Assembly: GCA_963835495.1 (NCBI GenBank)
Contig: CAWIFQ010000003.1
Location: forward strand, 1,860,001 to 1,924,000
Direction of reading: 5' to 3'
DNA length: 64,000 bases
Source: Acaudatibacter sp963835495
Lineage (GTDB): Bacteria; Pseudomonadota; Alphaproteobacteria; Caulobacterales; Caulobacteraceae
Below the pieces are notes generated by a model, which did no database searches, was not told the DNA's origin, and saw nothing but the letters and a program-made list of their open reading frames with translations. Position 1 is the stretch's first letter. Each line of letters starts with the position of its first letter. The position numbers and the translations under genes are program-made. Shown here in pieces: positions 8,003-16,539 of the stretch.

Positions 8003-8826
8003 TTGACGAAGCACGCCTTCCCGGCCGCCTTCAGCCGGTCGCAGAAGGCCTGCGCGCTGTCGCGGCTGGCGAAGCCGGTGACGTAGGCGCGGTAGAGCGT
8101 CTTGCCGTCCTTGGAGAGCGCCTCGACCTTGCGGCCCTTGCCGGCCATCGCGCCCGGCGCCAGCGCGGCGACATCGCTCCAGCCCTTGTCGGCCAGGGCT
8201 GAAGAGGAAAAGGCGCCGATCTGCACCCACCCGGCGCCGGGCGGCGGCGCAGCGGCGGTCGATTCCCGCGGGGCCGGGACATCGGTCAACACCGCCGGCG
8301 ACTTCGGCGCCGCCTTCACGACATGCTTCGGCGCCAGCGCGTCGTCGGTGAGGCTGGCGATGGTCGCCGGCTTGGCGGGCTTCGGCGTTGGCGCCGGCGT
8401 CGCCGCGCTGGCCGGCGCGGCGGCTGGCGGTGGCAACGGCGTCTGGGTGACGACCGTCGGCGCCTGCACTGGCAAGGGCCGCGGCAGCGGCTCTTCCGGG
8501 GCCGGCGCGAAGGTGGCGTTGGCGGCGGCCATGTTGCTCGCGTCGACCTTGCTGATCGTCAGCCCGGGCGGCGCGTCGTTGGTGGCGTCAGGCGGCGCGG
8601 CGGTCTTGATCTGGGCCAAAGGCGCGCCGACGGCCGCCGGCGCCTCGCCCTTGTGGCGGATGCCGCCGCGATAGAGCATGAACACGCCCCCGACGATGGC
8701 CAGCAGCACGACGCCGCTGACGATCAGCGTCACCGGGGCCGGACCGCCGGAGCGCACCGGCTCGCGCGGGTCGAACGAAAGCCGGTCGGAAGGCGGGGTG
8801 TAGGCGCCGTGGTCGTGGTCGGACAT
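7999..8826 (-). CDS. SPOR-domain cell-envelope protein
   Basis: A 275-residue bitopic membrane protein: a short cytoplasmic N-terminus, one membrane span at about residues 33-52 (VTLIVSGVVLLAIVGGVFML), a long Pro/Ala-rich periplasmic linker, and a C-terminal SPOR domain (from about residue 200, GWVQIGAFSS to the end). SPOR domains bind peptidoglycan stripped of stem peptides at the division site. Its position before nagZ and scpAB is conserved in alphaproteobacteria. Confidence 0.9.
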   Translation of the reverse strand: MSDHDHGAYTPPSDRLSFDPREPVRSGGPAPVTLIVSGVVLLAIVGGVFMLYRGGIRHKGEAPAAVGAPLAQIKTAAPPDATNDAPPGLTISKVDASNMAAANATFAPAPEEPLPRPLPVQAPTVVTQTPLPPPAAAPASAATPAPTPKPAKPATIASLTDDALAPKHVVKAAPKSPAVLTDVPAPRESTAAAPPPGAGWVQIGAFSSSALADKGWSDVAALAPGAMAGKGRKVEALSKDGKTLYRAYVTGFASRDSAQAFCDRLKAAGKACFVK

Positions 8827-8922
8827 GCAAGGGCTCTTTCGCGAATCACGCGCGTCTCGCCAGTCTACTAGAGGCCGCCTGCCAGAGCCCGCCCGCCTTT
8901 CCCTCAGTCCCTGGTCAAAGCG

Positions 8923-10107
8923 TCAGCCAAGGTTGTCGAGCTGGAACAGCTTGCGGTGCTCCTCGATCGCGAACCGGTCGGTCATGCCGGCGATGTAGTC
9001 GCAGACGAGCCGCGCGCGGCCCGTCTCGTTCGCCGCCTGACCGAGCAGTCCCCACTCGTTCGGCATCACGTCTGGTTCGCGCAAGAACAGCTGGAACATC
9101 TCGGCCAGAATGCGGCGCGCCTGGCTGCGCGTCCGGTTGACCCGCCAGTGGCGATACATCCGCTCGTAGAGGAACGCCCGCAGCCGCGAGAGGTCCTGGT
9201 TCATCTGCGGCGAGAAGGCGACCAGAGCCTTGCCGAGGCCGCGCACGTCGTGCGCCGAGCCGACCTTGCCCGCCTCGGCGCGCCGGGCGGTCTCAGCCAG
9301 CACGTCTTCGATCATCGCGCCGATCATCCGCCGCACTGCTTCCAGCCGGGTCAGCCCCTCGTCGAGATCCGGATAGTCGTTGCGGACCGAGTGCACGATC
9401 GGCCCGATCAGCGGCACGTCTTCCAGTTCGGCGAGGCGAAAGAGGCCGGCCTGCACGCCGTCGTCGACGTCGTGGTTGTTGTAGGCGATGTCGTCCGAGA
9501 TCGCCGCGACCTGCGCTTCGGCCGACGCCCAGCCGCCCAGCTCGAGCGGATAGGCCGTCTCGAAATCGACGATCGGCCGCCACGCCGGTTGCTCCAGCAT
9601 GCCGCTGACCGGGCCGTTGTGCTTCACCACCCCTTCCAGCGTCTCCCAGGTGAGGTTCAGGCCGGGGAAGTTCGGGTAGCGGCTCTCGAGCTCGGTCACG
9701 ACGCGAAAGGTCTGCACGTTGTGGTCGAAGCCGCCGAGGCCGCTCATCTGCGTCGACAGCTCGTCCTCGCCGGCGTGGCCGAACGGCGGGTGACCGAGGT
9801 CGTGGGCGAGGGCGATGGTCTCGGCCAGGTCGGCGTCGAGGCCGATCGCCGCGGCGAGCGAGCGGGCGATCTGCGCCACCTCCAGCGAGTGGGTCAGCCG
9901 GGTGCGGTATTGATCGCCCTCATGGGCGACGAACACCTGGGTCTTCTCCTTCAGCCGGCGGAACGCCGAGGTGTGGATGATCCGGTCGCGGTCGCGGGCG
10001 AACGGCGTGCGGGTGCGGCTTTCCGGCTCCGGGTAGCGGCGGCCTTTGGACGCGCGCCAGTCCTCGGCGAAGGGCGCACGCTGGCGGTTTCTCACGTCAC
10101 CCGCCAT
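8923..10107 (-). CDS. dgt: Deoxyguanosinetriphosphate triphosphohydrolase-like protein
   Basis: An HD-domain dNTPase that hydrolyses dGTP (or other dNTPs) to deoxynucleoside and triphosphate. The HD motif is intact: RLTHSLEVAQIARS followed by ALAHDLGHPPFGHAGE supplies the metal-binding His/His-Asp/Asp set. The ATG at 10107 is preferred over one 30 bp upstream because GGAG lies 7 nt ahead of it. It is 394 aa. A 69-bp gap separates it from the divergent erpA. The argS gene usually found on its other side is missing here. Confidence 0.93.
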   Translation of the reverse strand: MAGDVRNRQRAPFAEDWRASKGRRYPEPESRTRTPFARDRDRIIHTSAFRRLKEKTQVFVAHEGDQYRTRLTHSLEVAQIARSLAAAIGLDADLAETIALAHDLGHPPFGHAGEDELSTQMSGLGGFDHNVQTFRVVTELESRYPNFPGLNLTWETLEGVVKHNGPVSGMLEQPAWRPIVDFETAYPLELGGWASAEAQVAAISDDIAYNNHDVDDGVQAGLFRLAELEDVPLIGPIVHSVRNDYPDLDEGLTRLEAVRRMIGAMIEDVLAETARRAEAGKVGSAHDVRGLGKALVAFSPQMNQDLSRLRAFLYERMYRHWRVNRTRSQARRILAEMFQLFLREPDVMPNEWGLLGQAANETGRARLVCDYIAGMTDRFAIEEHRKLFQLDNLG

Positions 10108-10176
10108 GTTTGCTCCAGTCCCTTTGCCGAATTGCAACGGCTTCTCATATAAGGGAGTGAAAGAAACCCAAAACTC

Positions 10177-10509
10177 ATGACCCAGAGCGCCGTCACCCTG
10201 TCCAGTTCAGCCGCCCGCCGGCTGAAGGCCATCTCCGCCGAGGAGGGACGCCCGATGATGCTGCGTGTCGCCGTCGAAGGCGGCGGCTGCTCGGGATTCC
10301 AGTACCGCTTCGACCTGGTCGACGCCGCCGAGGCCGACGACCTGAAGGTGGAACGCGACGGCGCCGCGGCGCTGGTCGACGTCGTCTCGCTGGCGCTGCT
10401 GAACGGCTCCGAGATCGATTTCGCCGACGAACTGGCCGCCGCCGAGTTCCGGGTGAAGAACCCGAACGCCAAGTCCAGCTGCGGCTGCGGGGTCAGCTTC
10501 TCGATCTAG
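10177..10509 (+). CDS. erpA: Iron-sulfur cluster insertion protein, ErpA/HesB family
   Basis: A 110-residue A-type Fe-S carrier that passes clusters to apo-enzymes. It has the three invariant cysteines: one in GGGCSGFQY (about residue 38) and two in SSCGCGVSFS at the C-terminus. The ribosome-binding site is weak. It is divergent from dgt, the usual alphaproteobacterial arrangement. ErpA is preferred over IscA on genomic context; sequence alone does not separate them. Confidence 0.92.
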   Translation: MTQSAVTLSSSAARRLKAISAEEGRPMMLRVAVEGGGCSGFQYRFDLVDAAEADDLKVERDGAAALVDVVSLALLNGSEIDFADELAAAEFRVKNPNAKSSCGCGVSFSI

Positions 10510-10525
10510 GCCCCGGGGGGCGTGC

Positions 10526-11113
10526 GTGACTTCCATCGACTGGTACGACGCCAACGCCGAGGCGTTTGTGGCCCGCACCTTTGGTCCGGGGATGGAGGTC
10601 GACCGCGCGAAGTTCCTGGCGCATGTGCCTGATGGCGGAGCGGTTCTGGACGCCGGCTGCGGTTCGGGACGCGATGCGCTGGCTTTCGTCAAGGCGGGCT
10701 ATGCAGTCAGCGCCTTCGACGGATCGGCTAAGCTGGCGGAGATCGCCGCCGCGAATACCGGGCTCGCGGTGCGCCACATGAGGTTTCTCGAGATGGACTG
10801 GGATGCTGCCTTCGACGGTGTCTGGGCCTGCGCGAGCCTGCTCCATCTGCGCGCCGCCGAGTTGCCGGCTGTGTTTGGCAAGATCCGCGCAGCGTTGCGG
10901 CCGGGCGGCGTGTTCTACGCCTCGTTCAAGCAGGGAACCGGTGAGCGGTTCGCGAACGGTCGCCACTTCACCGACCTGAACCACCGTTCGCTGAAGGAAC
11001 TGCTGGGCGAGACTGCGTTCGAGCCGATCGAAATCTGGACATCAGGCGATGGCCGGCCGGGTCACGCCGGCGAAACTTGGGTGTCAGCAGTCGCCCGCCG
11101 CCCCCTTGGTTGA
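10526..11113 (+). CDS. Class I SAM-dependent methyltransferase (TehB-like)
   Basis: A 195-residue small methyltransferase with a clear SAM-binding motif VLDAGCGSGRDALAF (about residues 39-53), an acidic Asp at the end of strand 2 (AFDGS) and a motif IV/post-motif region ACASLLHL. The family is often annotated TehB-like, but the substrate is not determinable. The GTG start at 10526 follows a G-rich stretch and lies 16 bp after erpA, so the two may share a transcript. Confidence 0.85.
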   Translation: MTSIDWYDANAEAFVARTFGPGMEVDRAKFLAHVPDGGAVLDAGCGSGRDALAFVKAGYAVSAFDGSAKLAEIAAANTGLAVRHMRFLEMDWDAAFDGVWACASLLHLRAAELPAVFGKIRAALRPGGVFYASFKQGTGERFANGRHFTDLNHRSLKELLGETAFEPIEIWTSGDGRPGHAGETWVSAVARRPLG

Positions 11114-11140
11114 TCGCCCGGCGCGGGCTTAACTAGCGCG

Positions 11141-11932
11141 ATGAAGATCGCCACCTGGAACGTCAATTCTGTCAACGCGCGGCTGGAGACGGTGCTCGCC
11201 TGGTTCCGCGAGGCGCAGCCGGACGTCGCCTGCCTGCAGGAGATCAAGTGCGTCGACGAGAAGTTCCCGGCCGAGGCCTTTGAAAGCCTTGGCTACAACG
11301 TCGCCGTCAACGGCCAGAAGAGCTACAACGGCGTCGCCCTGCTCTCGAAGACCCCGCTGGAGGACGTGCGCAAAGGGCTGCCCGGCGAGGACGAAGACGA
11401 CCACGCCCGCTACATCGAGGCGGTGATCTCGGGGCCGGAGCCGGTGCGGGTGGCCTCGATCTATCTGCCCAACGGGAACCCAATCACCACCGACAAGTTC
11501 GCCTACAAGCTGCGCTGGATGGACCGGCTCAAGGCCCACGCCAGCGAGCTGCTGGCGCTGGAGGAGCCGCTGGCGCTCTGCGGCGACTACAACGTCATCC
11601 CCGAGCCCGAGGACGCCGACAACCCGGCGTCGTGGCTGGGCGACGCGCTGTTCCAGCCCGAGACCCGCTCGGCGTTCCGGAGCCTGAAGTGGCTCGGCCT
11701 CACCGACGCCTACATGGAGGTGGACGGCACGCCGGGCGGCTACACCTTCTGGGACTACCAGGCCGGCGCCTGGCAGCGGAACCACGGCATCCGCATCGAC
11801 CACTTCCTGCTCTCGCCGCAGGCCGCCGACCGCCTGGCCGGCGTCACCATCCACCGCAACGCCCGGGCGATGGACAAGCCCTCCGACCACGTGCCGGTGG
11901 TGGCCGAACTGGCGATGGACGGCGCGCGCTGA
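11141..11932 (+). CDS. xth: Exodeoxyribonuclease III (AP endonuclease)
   Basis: A 263-residue member of the EEP (endonuclease/exonuclease/phosphatase) family that repairs abasic sites and 3' blocks. Visible motifs are MKIATWNVNSVNARL, CLQEIK with the catalytic Glu, the central CGDYNVIPEPEDADN, RIDHFLLS and the C-terminal SDHVPV catalytic Asp-His. It starts 27 bp after the methyltransferase stop. Confidence 0.95.
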   Translation: MKIATWNVNSVNARLETVLAWFREAQPDVACLQEIKCVDEKFPAEAFESLGYNVAVNGQKSYNGVALLSKTPLEDVRKGLPGEDEDDHARYIEAVISGPEPVRVASIYLPNGNPITTDKFAYKLRWMDRLKAHASELLALEEPLALCGDYNVIPEPEDADNPASWLGDALFQPETRSAFRSLKWLGLTDAYMEVDGTPGGYTFWDYQAGAWQRNHGIRIDHFLLSPQAADRLAGVTIHRNARAMDKPSDHVPVVAELAMDGAR

Positions 11933-11988
11933 AGTGGTCTGAGCGCGGCCGCTTCGCTTCGGCCGAGACTCCCTCTACCCTCGCCGCC

Positions 11989-12621
11989 ATGAGCGAGTGG
12001 CTGCGGCTCGTGGTGCTGATCGGCGTCGGCGGCGTCGGCGTGACGCTGCTGGCGATGGGCCTTGCCCGCTATCTGGCCGAGGACCAGCGGCTGGCGCGCA
12101 CGTTTCGCCTGGCGTTGGAGACGCATCCCGATGCGGCGCTGATCGGCCACGGCTCGGGCCGAGGCGTCGCGCTCAGCCTCGCTTCGCGCCGGATCGTCAC
12201 CGTCTGGGACCTTGGCGGCTGGCACATGGTCTATCCGCTGGAGGAGCTGCTCGGCGCCGAGCTCGACCTGGACGGCGAAGTCGCGGCGCGGGCCATGCGC
12301 GGCGAGCCCCGCCGGCTGCTCGACCGCTCCAGCGGCGCCGAGCGCGAGGTGCGCCTGCGGCTGCTGTTCGACGAGCCTCGCCACCCGGACTTCGAGCTGG
12401 TGCTGTGGCCGGCCAAGGTCGGCCGCGGCGCGCCGACCAAGCCGCGCGAGGCGATCTCGGAAGCCAACCGCTGGATCGCCCGCGTGGAAGCGCTACTGCG
12501 CCGCAGTGGCGGCGCGCTGACGCTGACGCAGCCGCCGGCCGTGGCGAGGCCCGCCTCCGCTCCGCCGCCTCAGCCGGCAGACCTGTTCGACGACGACGAG
12601 GAAGACGAGCTCGCCGATTGA
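11989..12621 (+). CDS. Conserved hypothetical membrane-anchored protein
   Basis: A 210-residue protein not recognised as a named family. It has an N-terminal hydrophobic span (LRLVVLIGVGGVGVTLLAMG, residues about 5-24), a soluble domain of roughly 140 residues, and a Pro-rich then very acidic tail (DDDEEDELAD). The ATG at 11989 excludes a long upstream in-frame extension that overlaps xth. It has no strong ribosome-binding site. It is flanked by xth and the NnrU gene on the same strand. Confidence 0.7.
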   Translation: MSEWLRLVVLIGVGGVGVTLLAMGLARYLAEDQRLARTFRLALETHPDAALIGHGSGRGVALSLASRRIVTVWDLGGWHMVYPLEELLGAELDLDGEVAARAMRGEPRRLLDRSSGAEREVRLRLLFDEPRHPDFELVLWPAKVGRGAPTKPREAISEANRWIARVEALLRRSGGALTLTQPPAVARPASAPPPQPADLFDDDEEDELAD

Positions 12622-12669
12622 CTTGAACCGGTCTCGGCCCATGCTCGCCCTTCCGCGAAGGAGGCGCTC

Positions 12670-13365
12670 ATGACCGGCCTTGCCGCCGCCGCGGCGGCGT
12701 TTCTCCTGATCCATTTCGCCGTCAGCGGCACTCGGCTGCGTGACGCGATAACGACCCGGATCGGCGATGGGCCCTACATGGGCCTCTTCTCCCTGGCCAG
12801 CATCGCCACCCTGACCTGGGCCGGCTTCGCCTACGGCAGCGCGCGGCATGGCGCCGACCCGGCCTGGTGGGCCGCGACGCCCGCGACCAAGTGGATCCAG
12901 CTGTGTGTCACCCTCGCCGCCTTCCTCCTCGCCGTGCCCGGCCTGCTGACGCCCAACCCGACCAGCGTCCGCCAGGAGGCGACGCTCGACCGGCCAGACG
13001 TTGCCAGAGGCATCGTGCGCATCACCCGACATCCGTTCCTGAGCGGCGTGGCGCTCTGGGCAGGCGGGCATTTGCTGGTGAACGGGGACCTGGCCAGCCT
13101 GATCCTGTTCGGCTCGCTGCTCGTGCTCTCGGTCTTCGGGCCACTCAGCATCGACGCCAAGCGGCGCCGGGCGCTTGGGCCAAAGTGGGACGCCTTCGCC
13201 GCTCAGACCTCCGCGATCCCGTTCGCCGCCATCCTCCAGCGAAGGCAGAGCCTCAAGCTCGGCGAGATCGGCTGGTGGCGCCTCGCCATCGCGGTCGCGG
13301 CCTGGGCGGCCCTGGTCTGGACCCATCAGCAGATCTTCGGCGTTTCAGCCCTGCCGGGGCGCTGA
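12670..13365 (+). CDS. NnrU family integral membrane protein
   Basis: A 231-residue protein with about six hydrophobic segments, matching the NnrU family linked to denitrification regulation and related to isoprenylcysteine/MAPEG-like membrane proteins. The motif VRITRHPFLSG near residue 117 is the family's conserved Arg-His-Pro core. A GGAGG sequence lies 6-8 nt before the ATG. No denitrification genes are nearby, so a role in nitric-oxide metabolism is not supported by context. Confidence 0.88.
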   Translation: MTGLAAAAAAFLLIHFAVSGTRLRDAITTRIGDGPYMGLFSLASIATLTWAGFAYGSARHGADPAWWAATPATKWIQLCVTLAAFLLAVPGLLTPNPTSVRQEATLDRPDVARGIVRITRHPFLSGVALWAGGHLLVNGDLASLILFGSLLVLSVFGPLSIDAKRRRALGPKWDAFAAQTSAIPFAAILQRRQSLKLGEIGWWRLAIAVAAWAALVWTHQQIFGVSALPGR

Positions 13366-13379
13366 CCGAGGAGGCTCCA

Positions 13380-13427
13380 GAGCGCGTTCAGCAAAAGTGG
13401 AATCGCTTTTGCGGTTCGAACGCGCTC
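13380..13427. repeat. Palindromic repeat (GAGCGCGTTC arms)
   Basis: The arms GAGCGCGTTC (13380-13389) and GAACGCGCTC (13418-13427) are perfect inverted copies, with a second nested pair AGCAAAAG/GCTTTTGC inside. It lies just after the NnrU stop and may act as a convergent transcript terminator. Confidence 0.75.
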
Positions 13428-13441
13428 CAAATTCAAAGTGT

Positions 13442-13493
13442 TAGAGCACGATTCAGGGTTCAGATCGGTTCGATCTGAACCCATCGTGCTCTA
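13442..13493. repeat. Palindromic repeat (TAGAGCACGAT arms) containing a stop codon
   Basis: TAGAGCACGAT (13442-13452) pairs perfectly with ATCGTGCTCTA (13483-13493), with a nested GGGTTCAGATCG/CGATCTGAACCC pair. The right end supplies the TAG stop (13491-13493) of the leftward racemase gene. It stands in tandem with the palindrome at 13380-13427. Confidence 0.8.
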
Positions 13494-14201
13494 CGCCAGG
13501 GCGAAGTCCATCGCCGCCCGGGCGTGCAGCTCGGCGGTGTCGAACATCGGGACCGGCAGGTCGCCGGGCTTCAGCAGCAGGCCGAACTCGGTGCAGCCGA
13601 GGATGACGCCGTCGATGCTCTCGCCCCGCACGGCGCTTTCGACGATGGCGACCATCGCCTCCTTGGACGCCAGCTTGAAGCGGCCCTGCACCAGTTCGTC
13701 GAAGATGATCGAGTGCAGCTTGGCGCGGTCGGGCTCGGACGGGATCAGCGCCTCGACGCCATGCCGGCGCAGCCGGTCGCGATAGAACGGCTGCTCCATG
13801 GTGAAGCGGGTCGCCAGCAGCAGCGGGCGCTTGACGCCGGCGGCCGCGATCGCCCCGGCGGTCGCCTCCGCCACGTGGATCAGCGGCACGCCGACCGAGG
13901 CGGCGACGTCGTCGGCCATGCGGTGCATGGTGTTGGCGCAGATGACGATGGCCTCGGCCCCGGCGCGCTCCAGCCGCCGGGCGGCCTCGACCATCTCCGA
14001 GGTCGCCTCGTCCCACAGCCCGGCCGCCTGCATCCGGGCGATCGGCGCGAAATCGACCGACACCAGAACCAGGCTGGCCGAGTGCTGGCCGCCCAGCCGG
14101 TCGCGGGCCATGCGGTTGAGGAACTGGTAATAGAGCGTCGTGCTCTCCCAGCTCATGCCGCCGATCAGGCCCAGCGTCTTCATGCGCGGCTGGCTCGTCA
14201 T
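13491..14201 (-). CDS. Aspartate/glutamate racemase family protein (YgeA-like)
   Basis: A 236-residue PLP-independent racemase-fold protein with the two-cysteine architecture: VICANTMH (first Cys, about residue 87) and ILGCTEFGLL (second Cys, about residue 200). The N-terminus LGLIGGMSWESTTLYY is the YgeA/aspartate-racemase signature. The ATG at 14201 overlaps the upstream DUF3137 stop by 4 bp. The substrate could be aspartate, glutamate or a related amino acid. Confidence 0.9.
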   Translation of the reverse strand: MTSQPRMKTLGLIGGMSWESTTLYYQFLNRMARDRLGGQHSASLVLVSVDFAPIARMQAAGLWDEATSEMVEAARRLERAGAEAIVICANTMHRMADDVAASVGVPLIHVAEATAGAIAAAGVKRPLLLATRFTMEQPFYRDRLRRHGVEALIPSEPDRAKLHSIIFDELVQGRFKLASKEAMVAIVESAVRGESIDGVILGCTEFGLLLKPGDLPVPMFDTAELHARAAMDFALA

Positions 14202-15196
14202 GCGCCGGCGAACTCGTCGATCATCTTGAAGACCTGTTCGATGTTGTGGGCGATGCCTTCAACGCGTGACCGGTCGACCAGGGTGGAAAACATGCCGCCG
14301 ATTTCGAACTCGTTGGCGCACTCGAGCGCGATCAGCAGCTCGCTTTGACTGAAGGCGCAGCGGATGTGGCCCCCCGAATAGGAGGTCTCCAGGTCGACCA
14401 GCTGCTGCATGAAGCTCGGCGTCAGCACCTCGCGCGCCTCGACCTGGTCGGCGCCGAACACGGCGAAGGCCTGGTTGAACTTCGGGTCCTCCAGCCCGAC
14501 GCTCTGCAGGCCCTTGGGGCATTCGAACGACTTCATCCAGCCGGTGTTGCGCAGCACGACCGTGGTCGAGCCGAGACGGCGCGGCGTCACCAGCCGGATG
14601 AGCTGGCCGCTGAAGACCAGGGTCCGGCTCTTGCCTGAGCCCTGGTGCAGAACGGCCTCGCAGATCGAGAAGTCGGCCTCGCCCCGCCGCCCGGTAAAGG
14701 AATCCGAGAACGCCTTGTCGCTGGGACGGGGCAGCAGGTTGAGCGCCAGGAAGTGCTCGAACGACGGCGCCTCGGCGAGCGTGAGGCTATAGCTGACGCC
14801 GAGCGGCTCGCAGAGGGCGCAGATAACGCTGACCTTGGCCCGCTTGGCCACGTTCGCCAGCGGCACATAGGCGATCGCCGCGCCGATCAGGATGGTCGGG
14901 AACAGGATCCGCAGATCGACCCACTGCGACGCGCCGTTGGTGAACGACCTCGTCAGCAGGTTTTCCAGGAACAGCAGCACGCCGACGCCCGCTAGGCCGA
15001 CGAAGAACGTGCGCATCGCCGCCTTGCGCTCGGCCTCGCGCTTGACCAGCTCCGGCTCGATCCTGGCCTGATAGAGTGCGTCGAACGACGCCCCCTCCAG
15101 CGGATCACCAGCCGGAGCGAGGCGATGGCCGAACCCGCCGACCGCGGCCGCCGCCGGCATGGGCGCCTCTTCCGAGCCCTCGATCGTCAGCGTCAT
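14198..15196 (-). CDS. DUF3137 domain-containing membrane protein
   Basis: A 332-residue protein with a cytoplasmic N-terminus, two membrane spans at about residues 63-80 and 95-112, and a soluble domain matching the DUF3137 family (core around DPKFNQAFAVFGADQVEAREVLTP). Function is unknown. It sits between fluC (10-bp gap) and the racemase (4-bp overlap), implying one leftward operon. Confidence 0.85.
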   Translation of the reverse strand: MTLTIEGSEEAPMPAAAAVGGFGHRLAPAGDPLEGASFDALYQARIEPELVKREAERKAAMRTFFVGLAGVGVLLFLENLLTRSFTNGASQWVDLRILFPTILIGAAIAYVPLANVAKRAKVSVICALCEPLGVSYSLTLAEAPSFEHFLALNLLPRPSDKAFSDSFTGRRGEADFSICEAVLHQGSGKSRTLVFSGQLIRLVTPRRLGSTTVVLRNTGWMKSFECPKGLQSVGLEDPKFNQAFAVFGADQVEAREVLTPSFMQQLVDLETSYSGGHIRCAFSQSELLIALECANEFEIGGMFSTLVDRSRVEGIAHNIEQVFKMIDEFAGA

Positions 15197-15206
15197 CTGG
15201 CCTGCC

Positions 15207-15605
15207 TCACGCCGCGGCGCTCTGGTTCAGCGCCGAGGCGCCCACGTGGCCGAGCCAGACCGCCACGAGGCAGAGCACCACCGAGCCCACGACGTTGGCG
15301 CCGGCGCGCAGCATATCGCCGTCCCGCATCAGGTTGAGGGTCTGCAGGCTGAACGACGAGAAGGTGGTGTAGCCCCCGCAGATGCCGACCATCACGAACT
15401 GACGTACGTCCGGGGCCACCAGCACGCGTCCGTCGGGGCCGGTCATGGTCGCGAAAAAGCCGATCACGAAGGAGCCGACCACGTTGATGATCAGCGTGCC
15501 CCACGGAAAGGTCTCGCCGAACCACCGGGCGGCCAGGCTGGAACAGCCGAAGCGGGCGACGCTGCCGAGCGCGCCGCCTAGGGCGATCCAGACGTAGGTG
15601 ATCAC
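15207..15605 (-). CDS. crcB: Fluoride efflux channel FluC/CrcB
   Basis: A 132-residue four-span membrane protein that works as a dual-topology dimer exporting fluoride. Family motifs are present: GGALGSVARFG at residues 10-20, the conserved pore Asn in GTLIINVVGSF, and GGYTTFSSFS near residue 77 with the phenylalanine-box and Na+-site region. It is first in a leftward group with DUF3137 and the racemase and divergent from a DUF190 gene. No fluoride riboswitch is seen upstream. Confidence 0.95.
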   Translation of the reverse strand: MITYVWIALGGALGSVARFGCSSLAARWFGETFPWGTLIINVVGSFVIGFFATMTGPDGRVLVAPDVRQFVMVGICGGYTTFSSFSLQTLNLMRDGDMLRAGANVVGSVVLCLVAVWLGHVGASALNQSAAA

Positions 15606-15690
15606 GGCCCCTCCCCTTGCCCGGCGCGGCGGTCCCGCGCAGAATCCTCAGGCTATCAGCCGAGCCCGGCCGGGTCACGAAGGACGCGCC

Positions 15691-16047
15691 ATGCAGATTC
15701 CCCGTCAGGCCGCGCTGCTGCGGATCTACACGGAGGAGGGTCGCCGCGACGGGAGCCGGGCGCTCTATGAGTCGGTCGTGCTGAAGGCCAGGGACGCCGG
15801 CCTCGCAGGCGCCACCGTGCTGCGCGGTCCGATGGGATTCGGTGTCTCCGCCCAGCTCCACACCGCCACCATCCTCGATCTGTCAGCCAACCTGCCGCTG
15901 GTGATCGAGATCGTCGACGCGGAGGACAAGCTTCGCGCCTTCGCCGAGACCCTGCTCGGCCTGAAGGACATCGGCCTCGTCACCCTGGAGCAGGTGGAGG
16001 TGCTGCACTACGGCCACGCCGGCGAACCGCGGGCCGCCGCCCCTTAA
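15691..16047 (+). CDS. DUF190 domain-containing protein
   Basis: A 118-residue protein of the PII-like DUF190 family, often encoded beside crcB. The ATG at 15691 is chosen because the conserved opening (QAALLRIYTEEG) starts directly after it; the frame is open further upstream but only through repeat-like sequence. The core ends with a ferredoxin-like VTLEQVEVLHYG. Its stop codon overlaps that of the convergent CBS gene within a shared TTAA. Confidence 0.88.
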   Translation: MQIPRQAALLRIYTEEGRRDGSRALYESVVLKARDAGLAGATVLRGPMGFGVSAQLHTATILDLSANLPLVIEIVDAEDKLRAFAETLLGLKDIGLVTLEQVEVLHYGHAGEPRAAAP

Positions 16048-16472
16048 GCCGAGATGTAGGCCTTCAGGTTCTCCGCCTCGGCGACGGTCTCGGCGATCTT
16101 GCTCTTCACCAGGTCGCCGATCGAGACGATGCCGACCAGCCGGCCCTCGAGACAGACCGGCAGGTGGCGGATGCGCCGATCGGTCATGCGCTCCAGCAGC
16201 TGATCGACGGTCTCGGCTGGGTCGGCGAACACGACATCGCGGGTCATGCATTCGGCGATCGGCCGCGAAAGACCTTCCGCGCCAAGTTCGGCGACGATCC
16301 GCACGATGTCCCGTTCGGAGACGATGCCCGCGACGTCGTGATCCTGGTCGAGCACGACCATGGCCCCGACGCGGCGCGCCTGCAGCAACGCGGCGACGGC
16401 CGCGACGCTGTCGGTGGGCGACGCGGTGAAGACCATGTCGCCCTTATGCTTCAGTATCTGGGATACAAGCAT
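16044..16472 (-). CDS. CBS-domain pair protein
   Basis: A 142-residue stand-alone Bateman module: two CBS domains (about residues 8-65 and 75-130), each ending in the usual GIVSERDIVR / GIVSIGDLVK motif that lines an adenosine-nucleotide pocket. Such proteins sense AMP/ATP or similar ligands. The ATG at 16472 has a strong GGGAGGAAA ribosome-binding site, so longer upstream in-frame starts are rejected. Confidence 0.92.
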   Translation of the reverse strand: MLVSQILKHKGDMVFTASPTDSVAAVAALLQARRVGAMVVLDQDHDVAGIVSERDIVRIVAELGAEGLSRPIAECMTRDVVFADPAETVDQLLERMTDRRIRHLPVCLEGRLVGIVSIGDLVKSKIAETVAEAENLKAYISA

Positions 16473-16539
16473 CTGGTTGTTTCCTCCCTCGTTCCCATTG
16501 GCGGCGAGGGTCGCGCCTAATGCGCGAGGAATCAAAGCG

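Noticed and set aside
13380..13493. The tandem palindromes as insertion-sequence ends
   Set aside because: There is no transposase between or beside them and they are too short; they look like REP-type elements.
15606..15690. Fluoride riboswitch in the fluC/DUF190 gap
   Set aside because: The conserved GGCGAUG...UUCGCC-type core and pseudoknot partners could not be found.
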